From NCBI GenBank assembly GCA_947387485.1, contig CANDNT010000001.1, positions 558,001-622,000 of the forward strand: a DNA stretch of 64,000 bases, read 5' to 3'. Under the pieces are notes generated by a model. That model did not search any database, was not told where the DNA came from, and saw only the letters and a program-made list of their open reading frames with translations. Position numbers and translations under genes: made by a program. The DNA is from Aquimarina rhabdastrellae (GTDB lineage: Bacteria; Bacteroidota; Bacteroidia; Flavobacteriales; Flavobacteriaceae). The first letter of the stretch is position 1, and each line of letters opens with the position of its first letter. Below are positions 7,645 to 17,785 of this stretch, piece by piece.

Positions 7645-10428
7645 ATGATTAAAGATATAGCGACTGTAGATCCCAAAGAAAATATTCTTATTAAAGGAGC
7701 TAAACTTCATAACTTAAAAAATATTGATGTAGTTATTCCTCGTAATAAACTTGTGGTGATCACAGGACTATCTGGATCAGGAAAATCCAGTTTGGCATTT
7801 GATACATTATATGCAGAAGGACAGCGTAGATATGTAGAAAGTCTATCCTCATATGCTCGTCAATTCTTAGGTCGTTTAAACAAACCTAAAGTTGATTATA
7901 TAAAAGGTATCGCTCCTGCAATTGCTATAGAACAAAAAGTAAATTCGACCAATCCTAGGTCTACAGTAGGTACTACGACAGAAATTTATGATTATCTAAA
8001 ATTACTTTATGCTAGAATAGGAAAAACGTACTCTCCTATTTCTAATCAAGAAGTAAAAAAAGATACTGTTACTGATGTCATCGAATATATCAAAACCTTT
8101 GAAGAGAGAACAAAACTACTCCTTCTCGCTCCTATTATCATCGAAGAAGGTCGAACTATAGAAGAAAAACTTAAAGTATTACAACAACAAGGATATGCAC
8201 GTATCAAAATAAACGATACTGTATTCAGAATTGACGATACTTATACTATCGCAGAAAAAGACACTGTTTACCTTGTTGTAGATCGTATTGTTAAACATGA
8301 TGACGAAGATTTTTTCAATCGTCTTGCTGATGCGACAAGTACTGCTTTTTATGAAGGTAAAGGCACTTGCTTTATCGAATCACTTAGTGATGGAGCATTA
8401 CGTCAATTCAGTAATAAATTTGAGTTAGACGGAATGACATTTCTTGAGCCTAATACTCACCTTTTTAGTTTTAATAATCCTTATGGAGCATGCCCTACAT
8501 GCGAAGGTTATGGTGATGTTATTGGTATTGATGAAGATTTAGTTATTCCTAATACAGCATTGAGTATTTATGATGGTGCTGTTGCGCCATGGAAAGGTGA
8601 AAGCATGAGTTGGTACAAAGATCAACTCGTTAAACATGCTTATAAATTTGATTTCCCTATACATAAACCCTATTTCGAATTAACTGAAAAGGACAAAGCT
8701 CTATTATGGGAAGGAAATGATTTGTTTGAAGGAATTAATCCGTTCTTTGAAGAGCTTGAAGCTAAAGCGTATAAGATTCAAAATCGCGTAATGCTTTCTC
8801 GTTACCGCGGTAAGACTAAATGTACTAGTTGTAAAGGGAAACGTTTACGTCCTGAAGCAAATTATGTTAAAGTAGGCGGAACAACATTATCTGATCTAGT
8901 GGAGAGTCCGTTAAGCGAATTGGTAGTGTTTTTCAAAAACCTTGAATTAAACGATTATGATGCTCAAATCGCCAAACGCTTATTAAAAGAAATCAATTCT
9001 CGCTTAGAATTTTTACGTAATGTAGGTTTACAATATTTAACCTTAAATAGAAAATCTAATACCTTATCTGGTGGTGAATCTCAACGTATCAACTTAGCCA
9101 CTTCTTTGGGTAGTAGTCTTGTAGGTTCTATGTATATTCTTGATGAACCTAGTATAGGTTTACATCCAAAAGACACCGAAAAACTTATTAAAGTACTCCT
9201 CTCGCTAAGAGATTTAGGTAATACTGTTATCGTTGTAGAACATGACGAAGACATTATGAAAGCTGCCGACGAGATTATTGATATAGGTCCAGAAGCAGGA
9301 ACTTATGGTGGTCATGTAGTTGCTACAGGTTCGTTTGACAAAATCATTTGTGCAGATTCTTTAACTGCCAAATATCTTAACGAAGAATTACGTATTGAAG
9401 TCCCTGAAACCAGACGTAAATTTAAATACCATATCGATATTGAAGGTGCTAGAGAAAATAACCTTAAAAATATCGATGTTACTTTGCCTCTAGGAGTTTT
9501 TACCGCTATTACTGGAGTATCTGGAAGTGGAAAAAGTACTTTAATCAAAAAAATAGTCTATCCAGCTATTCAAAAAGAAATAGGCGGTTACGGAGAGAAA
9601 GCAGGTGAATTTACTGCAATTAAAGGTAATTATAGTAATATCAAACATGTAGAATTTGTTGATCAAAATCCTATAGGTCGCTCTTCTCGCTCTAACCCTG
9701 TTACTTATATCAAAGCTTATGATGATATTCGTAATCTATTAGCATCACAAAAACTGTCCTCGATTCGCAATTATAAAGCCAAGCATTTTTCTTTTAATGT
9801 TGATGGTGGGCGTTGCGAAACTTGTAAAGGAGAAGGTGAAGTTACTATCGAAATGCAATTCATGGCAGATGTTCATCTAGAATGTGAAACTTGTGGTGGT
9901 AAACGATTTAAAAAAGATGTCTTAGAAGTTACTTTTGAAGGTAAAAATATCGATGACATTCTTTGTTTAACCATTGATGATGCTATTGATTTCTTTAGTA
10001 CACATAAACAAACTAAGATTATCAAAAAGCTTCAACCATTACAAGATGTAGGATTAGGTTATGTACAATTGGGTCAGAGTTCTTCTACCCTTTCTGGTGG
10101 TGAAGCACAACGTATTAAACTAGCTTCATTCTTAGTCAAAGGAAATACCAAAGAAAAAGCTTTATTTATTTTTGACGAACCTACAACAGGGCTTCATTTT
10201 CATGATATTCAAAAACTGCTTATTTCGTTTAATGAATTGATTGCAAAAGGACATTCGATTATTGTTATTGAGCATAATCTTGATTTGATTAAATGTGCCG
10301 ATTATATTATTGATTTAGGTCCAGAAGGTGGTAATAACGGTGGTAACATAGTTGCTTTTGGAACTCCCGAAGAGGTTACAAAAATTGAAACTTCATATAC
10401 TGCGCAATATTTAAAAGATAAATTATAA
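7645..10428 (+). CDS. uvrA: Excinuclease ABC subunit A (UvrA)
   Basis: A 927-residue UvrA, the damage-recognition ATPase of nucleotide excision repair, acting as a dimer with UvrB on DNA. It has two ABC modules: Walker A with K47 in 'GLSGSGKSS' and a second near residues 624-632 ('GVSGSGKST'), each with its signature ('LSGGESQRI' and 'LSGGEAQRI'). Zinc-binding CxxC pairs flank the insertion in each half ('CPTCEG'/'CTSCKG' and 'CETCKG'/'CETCGG'). The UvrB-binding region after the first Walker A is present, so this is a full UvrA and not a UvrA2. It is monocistronic, diverging from the sigma factor. Confidence 0.97.
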   Translation: MIKDIATVDPKENILIKGAKLHNLKNIDVVIPRNKLVVITGLSGSGKSSLAFDTLYAEGQRRYVESLSSYARQFLGRLNKPKVDYIKGIAPAIAIEQKVNSTNPRSTVGTTTEIYDYLKLLYARIGKTYSPISNQEVKKDTVTDVIEYIKTFEERTKLLLLAPIIIEEGRTIEEKLKVLQQQGYARIKINDTVFRIDDTYTIAEKDTVYLVVDRIVKHDDEDFFNRLADATSTAFYEGKGTCFIESLSDGALRQFSNKFELDGMTFLEPNTHLFSFNNPYGACPTCEGYGDVIGIDEDLVIPNTALSIYDGAVAPWKGESMSWYKDQLVKHAYKFDFPIHKPYFELTEKDKALLWEGNDLFEGINPFFEELEAKAYKIQNRVMLSRYRGKTKCTSCKGKRLRPEANYVKVGGTTLSDLVESPLSELVVFFKNLELNDYDAQIAKRLLKEINSRLEFLRNVGLQYLTLNRKSNTLSGGESQRINLATSLGSSLVGSMYILDEPSIGLHPKDTEKLIKVLLSLRDLGNTVIVVEHDEDIMKAADEIIDIGPEAGTYGGHVVATGSFDKIICADSLTAKYLNEELRIEVPETRRKFKYHIDIEGARENNLKNIDVTLPLGVFTAITGVSGSGKSTLIKKIVYPAIQKEIGGYGEKAGEFTAIKGNYSNIKHVEFVDQNPIGRSSRSNPVTYIKAYDDIRNLLASQKLSSIRNYKAKHFSFNVDGGRCETCKGEGEVTIEMQFMADVHLECETCGGKRFKKDVLEVTFEGKNIDDILCLTIDDAIDFFSTHKQTKIIKKLQPLQDVGLGYVQLGQSSSTLSGGEAQRIKLASFLVKGNTKEKALFIFDEPTTGLHFHDIQKLLISFNELIAKGHSIIVIEHNLDLIKCADYIIDLGPEGGNNGGNIVAFGTPEEVTKIETSYTAQYLKDKL

Positions 10429-10535
10429 TATCACGTTAAAATACAAATTACTTTTAACAGAATTATAATATCCTTTGGCGTAAGCATTATAGTAATTAGC
10501 GGCTAATTATATAGTAACCAAAATATGCTAAAATT

Positions 10536-11174
10536 ATGTCGCTAACAGCCGATCTAAAAGCTCATGCAGATCAATCTGCTCAAAAAATACCACAAGAATT
10601 GCAAACAATAATGAAAAGTGCAACACAAGAACTTGTTGACATTAACATTATTGATGGTACATTAAAAACTGGAGATCAACTTCCTGAAATTAGTTTACCT
10701 AATAGTAAGGGAAAGCTTATTAATATTAATGAATTATTGCAACAGGGCAAAATTGTTCTTACATTTTATCGTGGTGGTTGGTGTCCTTATTGCAATCTGG
10801 AATTAAAAGCTTTACAAGAAGCATTACCACAAATCAAAGCTCAAGGAGCACAATTAATAGCTATCACTCCAGAGACTCCAGATAATTCTTTATCAACCGC
10901 AGAAAAAAATGCTCTAGATTTTGAGATCTTAACAGATGCTTCAAATCAAGTAGCCAGACAACTGGGATTGGTTTTTAAACTTCCTGAAAATTTAATCGAA
11001 GTGTATTTAAATTTTGGAATTGATTTAATAAAAAGTAATGGCGATAATTCTCAAGAATTACCACTTGCAGCTACTTATATAATCGATACCGATGGTAAAG
11101 TAATTTATGATTTCATCAATGTAGATTACAAGCTTAGAGCAGATCCAGAAAACATACTTACTGTTTTACAATAG
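10536..11174 (+). CDS. AhpC/TSA-family peroxiredoxin-like protein
   Basis: A 212-residue thioredoxin-fold protein. An N-terminal helical extension (about residues 1-45) precedes the AhpC/TSA domain, whose active site reads 'GGWCPYC', giving C83 and C86 in a CxxC arrangement rather than the single peroxidatic cysteine of AhpC. The later 'DILTDASNQVARQLGL'-like strand-helix and 'ATYIIDTDGKVIYDF' hairpin are typical of the family. It lacks a signal peptide, so a cytoplasmic thiol peroxidase or disulfide reductase is likely. Single-gene unit between uvrA and the His-rich protein. Confidence 0.85.
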   Translation: MSLTADLKAHADQSAQKIPQELQTIMKSATQELVDINIIDGTLKTGDQLPEISLPNSKGKLININELLQQGKIVLTFYRGGWCPYCNLELKALQEALPQIKAQGAQLIAITPETPDNSLSTAEKNALDFEILTDASNQVARQLGLVFKLPENLIEVYLNFGIDLIKSNGDNSQELPLAATYIIDTDGKVIYDFINVDYKLRADPENILTVLQ

Positions 11175-11213
11175 ATTAACTATTTATAAAGTATCATTTT
11201 TATTCATTGCTCA

Positions 11214-11232
11214 TTTTTGGCACGTGATTTGA
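11214..11232 (+). promoter_or_regulatory. Sigma-54-like promoter upstream of the His/Lys-tailed protein
   Basis: TTGGCACG-N4-TTGA occurs here, against the sigma-54 consensus TTGGCACG-N4-TTGC(A/T). The -24 half is perfect, the GG-to-GN spacing is the required ten bases, and only the last base of the -12 GC is changed (GA). It is oriented toward the gene at 11300, 68 bases away, and no better TAnnTTTG element is visible in between. Confidence 0.5.
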
Positions 11233-11299
11233 GAATTACCTGTCAACTCAATTAAACCAAAAAGAGCTCGCTAAGGTTTTATTATAAAACTCATGGATT

Positions 11300-11944
11300 A
11301 TGAAAAAAATGATACTTTTTATTTGTATACTATTCACTATACATAGTAATGCAGCTACACTAAATACATCGACTGTTATCGATCATCCTCAATATAAAGA
11401 CACTCCGGTTTCTTTTATGACTAATGAGGTTATTTTTAATGTTTTTGCTGACGGAACTTTTGATTTCCAAATTCCAGAATATCATTCTCATGCTAGAATA
11501 TATAGTGATATTCCTCAAGCTCCTACTCGAGTAAGATCAAGAAGATATTATGATCCTTTTCATATCACTACAAATCATCATGGCGACATTATTAGTATTG
11601 GTAATATTTATATCAAATACGATAAGCATTATCGCGTAAGAAAAATTGGAAATATTGATATTCGTTATCATAAACACCGATTATCACAGATAGGTGGCTT
11701 ATTTATTCATTACCATAGAAATGGGGCTATTAAATATGTAGATGGTAATGTCTATTATTTAAACTGTGGTTATTGTGGTTCTTATAATTGTACTGCAGTT
11801 CATGAAGTTTATTATCCAAAACCTTATCCTAAAAAACATCGCCGCAAACACAAGCATAAAAAACATCATCATAAACATAAAAAACACAAGCACAAACACA
11901 AGCACAAACACCATCACAAAAAGCATAAGCATCACAAACACTAG
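11300..11944 (+). CDS. Secreted protein with a histidine/lysine-rich metal-binding-type tail
   Basis: A 214-residue protein with a signal peptide (1-18, cut after 'SNA'). The central part (about 80-155) contains short repeats of the type 'GNIYIKYDKH' / 'GNIDIRYHKH' / 'GGLFIHYHRN', suggesting a small repeated beta structure. Residues 177-214 are almost purely His, Lys and Arg, with 18 histidines in 38 residues. Such tails bind divalent metals (Ni, Cu, Zn) or polyanions; which one cannot be told. Two cysteines lie before the tail ('CGYCGSYNC'). I do not recognise the family. A sigma-54-like promoter lies upstream, so expression may need an activator. Confidence 0.75.
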   Translation: MKKMILFICILFTIHSNAATLNTSTVIDHPQYKDTPVSFMTNEVIFNVFADGTFDFQIPEYHSHARIYSDIPQAPTRVRSRRYYDPFHITTNHHGDIISIGNIYIKYDKHYRVRKIGNIDIRYHKHRLSQIGGLFIHYHRNGAIKYVDGNVYYLNCGYCGSYNCTAVHEVYYPKPYPKKHRRKHKHKKHHHKHKKHKHKHKHKHHHKKHKHHKH

Positions 11945-11978
11945 ATGTTTTATAAGTTTGAATTAGATTAGTTTTCGC

Positions 11979-12027
11979 AGCCCTATTACTCATTTTTTAA
12001 GCATGGTTTGAGTAATGGGGCTTTTGT
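11979..12027 (+). terminator. Terminator after the His/Lys-tailed protein
   Basis: A 14-bp stem with one G-T pair (11979-11992 with 12009-12022) followed by a short T run. The remaining 180 bases to the GH97 gene are A/T-rich and hold only its promoter. Confidence 0.75.
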
Positions 12028-12204
12028 ATTGTACTACAATCAATTAAAATATTTCACTTTTATTTTTAATAAAAAAAACACTTTACTTTTTTCAAAATGT
12101 TGTCAATCTTACAATAAAAAACCACAACTGTTTATAATTGTATAAAAATGCATTTATCCTCTTAAACAAAATCACTTTTAACAATTTTAAGCTGATTATA
12201 ATTT

Positions 12205-12212
12205 TATATTTG
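12205..12212 (+). promoter_or_regulatory. -7 promoter element of the GH97 gene
   Basis: TATATTTG matches TAnnTTTG and lies 32 bases before the start codon at 12245. No convincing -33 element is visible. Confidence 0.45.
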
Positions 12213-12244
12213 AATCTTACTTTTATTAATTTAAACCCCTAGCT

Positions 12245-14338
12245 ATGATTCTTATTAGATTCAAAAAACTAGTGTTAGCTACGATAACCTTGCTAACAAT
12301 AATAAGTTGCGGAAAGGAGGAAAAATCATTTAACACCACACTTGATTCTCCTTCAAAAAATATCAAAATTGATTTTTGGTTACAACAAGACGGCTCTCCT
12401 GCATATAGCGTTGCGCATAAAAACAGTACCGTTATTGATACTTCGACTATCAGTTTTGATTTTAAAGATCAAAATTCTCTAAATAAAGATTTAGAAATTG
12501 TTAATACGACAACTACTACTCAAGACGAGACATGGGAAATGCCTTGGGGAGAACAAAAAGACGTTCGCAATCATTACAACGAAATGGTTGTTCACCTAAA
12601 GGAAAAACAAGCTCCACATCGCTTATTTAATGTCTATTTTAGATCTTATGATGATGGTGTAGCTTTACGTTATGAATTCCCAAAACAAGAAGGTGTTAAC
12701 GAAGTTGTTATTCTTGATGAACATACACAATTCAATCTTACAGGAAATCATAAAACATGGTGGATTCCTGGTGATTGGGATATTTATGAACACTTATATA
12801 CCGAGTCTGATTTTACAGCTATCGATGCTTTATCAAAAGCTAATCACCCTTCTTTGGGGCAAACTTATATTCCAGAAAACGCAGTAAACACTCCTGTTAC
12901 TATGCGTACAAAAGATGGTTTGCATTTAAGTTTTCATGAAGCAAACCTTACTGATTATGCAGGAATGACGCTTAAAATTGATCCTAAAAACCTTTCGATG
13001 ACTAGTGAGTTAGTAGGTTCTGATCGTTTAGGGTATAAAGTAAAACGTGAATTGCCTTTTAAAACTCCATGGAGAACAATTCAAATTAGTGAAGATGCTG
13101 CTGGATTAATCGCTTCAAAATTAATCCCTAACCTTAATGAACCTAATAAACTAGGTGATGTTTCTTGGTTTAAACCTATGAAATATGTTGGAATCTGGTG
13201 GGAAATGCACTTAGGTAAATCTAGTTGGGATTTGGCTAGTGGTAAACATGGTGCTACTACAGAAAACACAAAAAGACATATTGATTTTGCTGCTGCAAAT
13301 AACATTGGTGGTGTTCTTGTAGAAGGTTGGAATACTGGATGGGAACACTGGATTGGTTTTGAAGATCGCGAAGGTGTTTTTGATTTTGTAACACCTTATC
13401 CTGATTATGATTTAAAAGAGTTAGCAAAATACAGTAAAGAAAAAGGTGTTGAAATCATTATGCATCACGAAACGTCTGCTGCTCCTAGAACATATGACCA
13501 ACAAATGGATAAAGCTTATGCGCTTATGGATACTTTGGGTATTCGTTCTGTAAAAACAGGTTATGTAGGAAAAATTATTCCTAAAGGAGAATATCATCAC
13601 GGACAATGGATGGTAAATCATTATCGTAGAGCACTTGAGACTGCTGCAAAATATAATGTAGCTATTAATGCTCACGAACCTATTAAGGCAACAGGAATTC
13701 GTAGAACTTACCCTAATGCTATTTCTAGAGAAGGATTACGCGGTCAAGAGTTTAATGCTTGGTCTGCAGATGGTGGTAACCCTCCTAGTCACCTACCTAC
13801 AGTAGCTTTTACTCGTATGCTTGCTGGGCCTATTGACTTTACTCCTGGTGTATTTAATATCAAATTAGCTCCATATAAAGACAAAAATCAAATCAATACT
13901 ACACTAGCTCATCAATTAGCTTTATATGTAGTGATCTACAGTCCTATTCAAATGGCATGTGATTTGATCGAAAACTATGAAAACCAACCTGCTTTTCAGT
14001 TTATTCGTGATGTAGCAGTAGATTGGTCTCAAACTAAAGTATTAAATGGAGAAGTTGGTGATTTTGTTACTATTGCTCGTCAAGATCGTAACAGTGGTAA
14101 CTGGTTCTTAGGTAGTATTACAGATGAGAACGCTCGTGATATTACTATTGATTTTAGTTTCTTAGACCCAAACAAATCTTATAATGTCATCGTTTATAAA
14201 GATGGCAAAGATGCACATTGGGATAACAACCCTACAAGTATCGCTATTGAAACTATTACAGTAAATGCTAACGCTAAAGAAACTTTCCACTTAGCAACTG
14301 GAGGTGGTTTAGCAATTAGCTTGATTGAGAAAAAATAA
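12245..14338 (+). CDS. Glycoside hydrolase family 97 alpha-glucosidase-type lipoprotein
   Basis: A 697-residue GH97 enzyme related to SusB. It carries a lipoprotein signal with lipobox cysteine C22 ('IISC'), so it is anchored to a membrane, probably the outer one. The N-terminal beta-sandwich (about 30-290) includes 'EMPWGEQKDVRNHY', followed by the (beta/alpha)8 barrel and a C-terminal beta domain from about 610. The three glutamates of inverting GH97 enzymes are present as E409 ('HHE'), E478 ('AHEP') and E502 ('RGQEF'), with the same 69- and 24-residue spacing as SusB E439, E508 and E532. This points to alpha-glucoside hydrolysis. No SusC/SusD pair is adjacent. Confidence 0.93.
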   Translation: MILIRFKKLVLATITLLTIISCGKEEKSFNTTLDSPSKNIKIDFWLQQDGSPAYSVAHKNSTVIDTSTISFDFKDQNSLNKDLEIVNTTTTTQDETWEMPWGEQKDVRNHYNEMVVHLKEKQAPHRLFNVYFRSYDDGVALRYEFPKQEGVNEVVILDEHTQFNLTGNHKTWWIPGDWDIYEHLYTESDFTAIDALSKANHPSLGQTYIPENAVNTPVTMRTKDGLHLSFHEANLTDYAGMTLKIDPKNLSMTSELVGSDRLGYKVKRELPFKTPWRTIQISEDAAGLIASKLIPNLNEPNKLGDVSWFKPMKYVGIWWEMHLGKSSWDLASGKHGATTENTKRHIDFAAANNIGGVLVEGWNTGWEHWIGFEDREGVFDFVTPYPDYDLKELAKYSKEKGVEIIMHHETSAAPRTYDQQMDKAYALMDTLGIRSVKTGYVGKIIPKGEYHHGQWMVNHYRRALETAAKYNVAINAHEPIKATGIRRTYPNAISREGLRGQEFNAWSADGGNPPSHLPTVAFTRMLAGPIDFTPGVFNIKLAPYKDKNQINTTLAHQLALYVVIYSPIQMACDLIENYENQPAFQFIRDVAVDWSQTKVLNGEVGDFVTIARQDRNSGNWFLGSITDENARDITIDFSFLDPNKSYNVIVYKDGKDAHWDNNPTSIAIETITVNANAKETFHLATGGGLAISLIEKK

Positions 14339-14360
14339 GGTTAACCTTTATATTATATAA

Positions 14361-14395
14361 AAAGAGCCAACGATAAAAGTATCGTTGGCTCTTTT
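14361..14395. terminator. Bidirectional terminator
   Basis: A perfect stem of at least 14 bp around a short A-rich loop, with A and T runs at its ends, between the convergent stops at 14338 (plus) and 14413 (minus). Confidence 0.85.
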
Positions 14396-14412
14396 GTGTC
14401 ATTATAAAATTA

Positions 14413-14940
14413 TTAGCGCCTTTTTTTATCAATATTTAAATCATAATTGATATGCTGTGTTCCATGAACATTTTTATCAAATACAATATTTATATCATAA
14501 GTTACTCCGTATTTTTTTACAACCTCATCTACTCTATTTTTATTCTCTCTTGCTATTTTTATTCCGCTATTATATCTATTTAAAGAACCAAATGCCATTG
14601 TTAATGTACCCAAACTTATACTCATTATAATAAGAGGCACTACAGAAATAATTCCTCCCTCAAACGCATATTTACCCATATAATATCCTAGATATATAAT
14701 CAATACACTAATACTAAAGAATAACCCAAAATTAAAATACGATTCTATTTGTGTTCTTTTAATTTGTTGGTACTTAACATTAACCTCTATTATTTTTTGC
14801 TCTAGTTTCTTATCCAATATTATTCTAGAACAAATTCTGTTAAATTCTGGTTTTCTATTGGTTAAACTACAGGTAGTTCCTTCTTGTAATGTTACTATTT
14901 GATTATCGCATAAATGACAATGTCTAGCTAATTCAACCAT
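14413..14940 (-). CDS. Small membrane protein with N-terminal cysteine cluster
   Basis: A 175-residue protein I do not recognise. The first 40 residues hold four cysteines (a CxxC, then two single ones at about C24 and C37), a plausible zinc ribbon. Two hydrophobic segments follow (about 70-92 and 98-118), with a short linker between them, then a charged C-terminal tail of some 50 residues ending in several basic residues. It is an inner-membrane protein with both ends most likely cytoplasmic. It lies 64 bases after the esterase gene stop region on the same strand, but no functional link is evident. Confidence 0.6.
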   Translation of the reverse strand: MVELARHCHLCDNQIVTLQEGTTCSLTNRKPEFNRICSRIILDKKLEQKIIEVNVKYQQIKRTQIESYFNFGLFFSISVLIIYLGYYMGKYAFEGGIISVVPLIIMSISLGTLTMAFGSLNRYNSGIKIARENKNRVDEVVKKYGVTYDINIVFDKNVHGTQHINYDLNIDKKRR

Positions 14941-15004
14941 ATCTATTCGTTTTTATACGATAATACTTCTTTCTATTTAAATTTCAAATAGTTGGTCTTA
15001 AATC

Positions 15005-16195
15005 TTATTCTTTTAATTGATCTAGGTGTTTCTTATATAGCTTTTTATAATATGCTACTGCATTTTCATTTGCCATTTCTTCTTTTTGTTGTTCTAGTTT
15101 TTTTAACGCCAACTCAAAATACTTTTTTGCTTTCTTTTTTTCATTTAATTTGGATAAGCTTACACCTATTTTATCATAAAATTGCGATTGCATAGCATAT
15201 GCTTCTGTTGCCATTGTATATAGGGTTACTGCTTCAGTATATTGCTTTTGTTCTTCTAGAAAAGATCCAAAATCATGATAATCATCTATCGATGGTTGGT
15301 TTTCATATCCTGTCCATGCAGAAAGTTGTTTATAAAAGCTTTTAAAACCATTTGCTACGTTTGCAGATTGTAATATTTCATGTTTTTGCTGTTGTGAAAT
15401 CTTCCACTTTTTGGATAATTCTAGTAATCCATTATGTATACTTTCTGTAGGTGTTGTTGCGTGATCAAATCCTCTATACGTGTTAAAATACCAATCAAAA
15501 TGAGTTGATTTATGTTGTTTCATTACCGAATCCAGTTTTTTTGCTGGTGGCAAAAACATTTGATCTACATTACCATCTGTACCCATTGTAGTAAATACAA
15601 ACTTAACTTTCTTTATTATTTCTTTTAGGTTTCTATTTAGTTTAAGAAAAATCTCTTCGTCATCAATCTGTAGATTAGGGCTAATCGCTATATAAGCATT
15701 AAATAAGTCTGGTTGATCTACAATACTATTTAGAATAAACGTTCCGCCTAACGAATGTCCTATTGCTATTTTAAACGTATTTGCATTGTATTTCTCTTTG
15801 ATTAAAGGATAGACTTCTTCTTGCAAATGATTTTCAAGTAATTTTGCTCCTCCTAGACTAGGTATCTTCCAATTTTCGTTTACAGGTGCTGGAGTTAATT
15901 CATATTGTCTTCGTTCTGCATTAATACCTACTACTATACTTTTAGGCAATCGTTTAATTTCAATTAAATAATCGATTATCGAACTGGTTAATTTAAAATA
16001 AGGATTCCATTGTGCATCAAAAACATAAATAACTGGTAATGCTTTTGTATTATCAAAATCTTTGGGAAGGTGAACTTTAATGGTACGTTCTTCTTTAAAA
16101 TGTGATGATGTGATCTTGTGTACTTTATCTTCTAAAGATTGTGCATTGGCATATATACCATATAGACAAAAAAATGCAATTATTATTGCTCTCAT
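15005..16195 (-). CDS. Secreted alpha/beta-hydrolase esterase with C-terminal TPR-like helices
   Basis: A 396-residue protein with a signal peptide (about 1-18, 'ANAQ'). The hydrolase domain (about 25-270) resembles the esterase D / IroE-Fes group of siderophore and S-formylglutathione esterases: the nucleophile S148 sits in 'GHSLGG' and the likely catalytic H245 in 'GFDHATTP'. Residues about 300-390 form tetratricopeptide-like helical repeats ('YTEAVTLYTMATEAY', 'KKAKKYFELALKKL'). The substrate is unknown; proteins of this build are common in Flavobacteriaceae. It is followed downstream by the small membrane protein. Confidence 0.85.
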   Translation of the reverse strand: MRAIIIAFFCLYGIYANAQSLEDKVHKITSSHFKEERTIKVHLPKDFDNTKALPVIYVFDAQWNPYFKLTSSIIDYLIEIKRLPKSIVVGINAERRQYELTPAPVNENWKIPSLGGAKLLENHLQEEVYPLIKEKYNANTFKIAIGHSLGGTFILNSIVDQPDLFNAYIAISPNLQIDDEEIFLKLNRNLKEIIKKVKFVFTTMGTDGNVDQMFLPPAKKLDSVMKQHKSTHFDWYFNTYRGFDHATTPTESIHNGLLELSKKWKISQQQKHEILQSANVANGFKSFYKQLSAWTGYENQPSIDDYHDFGSFLEEQKQYTEAVTLYTMATEAYAMQSQFYDKIGVSLSKLNEKKKAKKYFELALKKLEQQKEEMANENAVAYYKKLYKKHLDQLKE

Positions 16196-16308
16196 ATACT
16201 TTAATTGTTTTGAGCAAAATTAATGGCTTACTCTATTTTAAAATTGGTAAAAAGGGACACTAAACTACATATCACTCGAATGTCTCTCCTTGTTTTTTTC
16301 TTTAAATT

Positions 16309-16829
16309 CTATTTTAAAATTTCTATTAACTCAAAACTTAAATCTTTATTTTCTTGCCAAATTATTAGATAAACTCCCTCCCCTTTTTTAATGTTAATAT
16401 TATTATTCACTGATTCTTTAGCATAAGCTATACATTCATCCAAAATTGTATCATTATTATTTTTTGTTACAAAAATTCTAGTTGAATTTGTTGCAAAAAA
16501 CAATTTATCAAAATCTACTTTAAAACCTCCAAACCCCTTTGCACTTATTTCACTTTCTAAAACTAATGGAATATCAATTATTGTTGTTTTTCTCCACTAT
16601 GATTTAATTTTGACCAAACTAAATCGTATAACCATTCTCCTTCATCAGCAATTCCTTTAAGACCACCCGTACTAACAAAATAATCTTTTTCATGTCCTAT
16701 TTTAGTAATAATCGTTTTCAATAATTTTGTCCAATCTGTTTGCCAAGCATTTCCAGAATTATAAAAAGTACAAAACTCTTCTTTTCTTTTATTCAGTCTA
16801 TTTGTAATCTCTATAGCTATTTTTGACAT
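16309..16829 (-). pseudogene. Hypothetical gene split by a one-base deletion in an A5 tract
   Basis: Two adjacent frames on the minus strand look like halves of one protein. The 5' half starts with ATG at 16829 ('MSKIAIEITNRLNK...') and stops at 16578; the 3' half has no ATG and reads from just before 16573 to 16309. Adding one A to the A5 tract (T5 at 16587-16591 on the plus strand) joins them into a single uninterrupted frame of about 173 codons passing through 'NHSGEKTTIIDIPLVLESEI'. The joined protein has even composition and no recognised domain. It could be a real mutation, a read error, or slippage on the A tract. It begins 25 bases after the AraC gene stop. Confidence 0.6.
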
Positions 16830-16854
16830 ATTCTTATTTATATAGTATTTAATT

Positions 16855-17748
16855 CTATTTAAATGTCCAAAAGGTATCTTCACTCCCTAGATGTACTACA
16901 TCTTTAAAAAAGGCTTTAGGGTTAATTCCTGTAAGTTTTTTAAAGTGTTGTATAAATTGTGCTTGGTCATAATACTCATTATCCAAGGCTACTGTTGTAA
17001 AAGAAGCGTCTTTATTAAACAATAGATAATCGTTTAAGGCTTTTCTAAACTGTACGATATCTATAAACTCTTTGGTAGAACAACATAAGTGTTTTTTAAA
17101 TAAACGCAATATTGTTTTTCTATGCAATTGTGTGGTTTCTGCTAATTCTTGTACTGTTATTTTTTTTGAATCTAATATCAGAGCTATACATCTTATTAAA
17201 GCTTCTTCTTGAAATGCATTGTATTTACTTTCAAAAAAATCATCCAGAATAGTCACCTTTTCAGTTATAGTGGTTGCGGCATAAACTAACTCACATATTA
17301 CTGTAAATTCGTTACCATAATAATTAAATGATTTGTCTACAGTATCTTGAGTTATATTACATAAAGTATCTTCTATAAAATGATTAATTCCTAGTTCTTG
17401 AAATACTATACCTATCTTATTAAACGGAGGATGAATCGTTGCTGTTCTTACTCTTTTTTGCACTCCCGAATAGATAAAGCTAAATGCTGAATCATTATCT
17501 GGAACTGTTTCGGCATGAAATGGAGTAAATACCGTTTTGGAATTTTTATATATCGTTAACGCATTTTTAGTATTGGGATAAAACGCCATATGTTTGCATG
17601 ATGCTTCTTTGGACGCTTCATGAAAATAATAATATGAAATATAGTTTCGTAAAAACGTTTTATTTGGTTTTTGAGTAATAAATGTTTCTTGATTCAACTT
17701 ATTTATTGGTATTATTAAAGCCAGTGCTTTAATACGGTTTCTTCTCAA
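16855..17748 (-). CDS. AraC-family transcriptional regulator
   Basis: A 297-residue regulator. The C-terminal third (about 195-285) holds the two helix-turn-helix motifs of the AraC/XylS family, with 'ITVQELAETTQLHRKTILRLFKKHL' shape in the first and 'FTTVALDNEYYDQAQFIQHFKKLTGINPKAF' shape in the second, ending at the usual Pro-rich turn. The N-terminal 190 residues (DUF6597-like sensing half) carry no known ligand motif. It lies upstream of the broken gene on the same strand, and follows the DUF1801 and GyrI-like genes, so the group may be one accessory unit. Confidence 0.9.
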   Translation of the reverse strand: MRRNRIKALALIIPINKLNQETFITQKPNKTFLRNYISYYYFHEASKEASCKHMAFYPNTKNALTIYKNSKTVFTPFHAETVPDNDSAFSFIYSGVQKRVRTATIHPPFNKIGIVFQELGINHFIEDTLCNITQDTVDKSFNYYGNEFTVICELVYAATTITEKVTILDDFFESKYNAFQEEALIRCIALILDSKKITVQELAETTQLHRKTILRLFKKHLCCSTKEFIDIVQFRKALNDYLLFNKDASFTTVALDNEYYDQAQFIQHFKKLTGINPKAFFKDVVHLGSEDTFWTFK

Positions 17749-17785
17749 AAATACATATTATCCTTTAATTCATTAATTGCTTAAA

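Noticed and set aside
11759..11966. Frames of 60-66 codons on both strands across the His/Lys tail
   Set aside because: They are out-of-frame readings of the repetitive CAC/AAA codons of the real secreted protein.
16309..16503. Separate 64-residue gene from a TTG start
   Set aside because: The in-frame sequence continues upstream without a start codon and joins the preceding frame after one base is added, so it is part of one broken gene.
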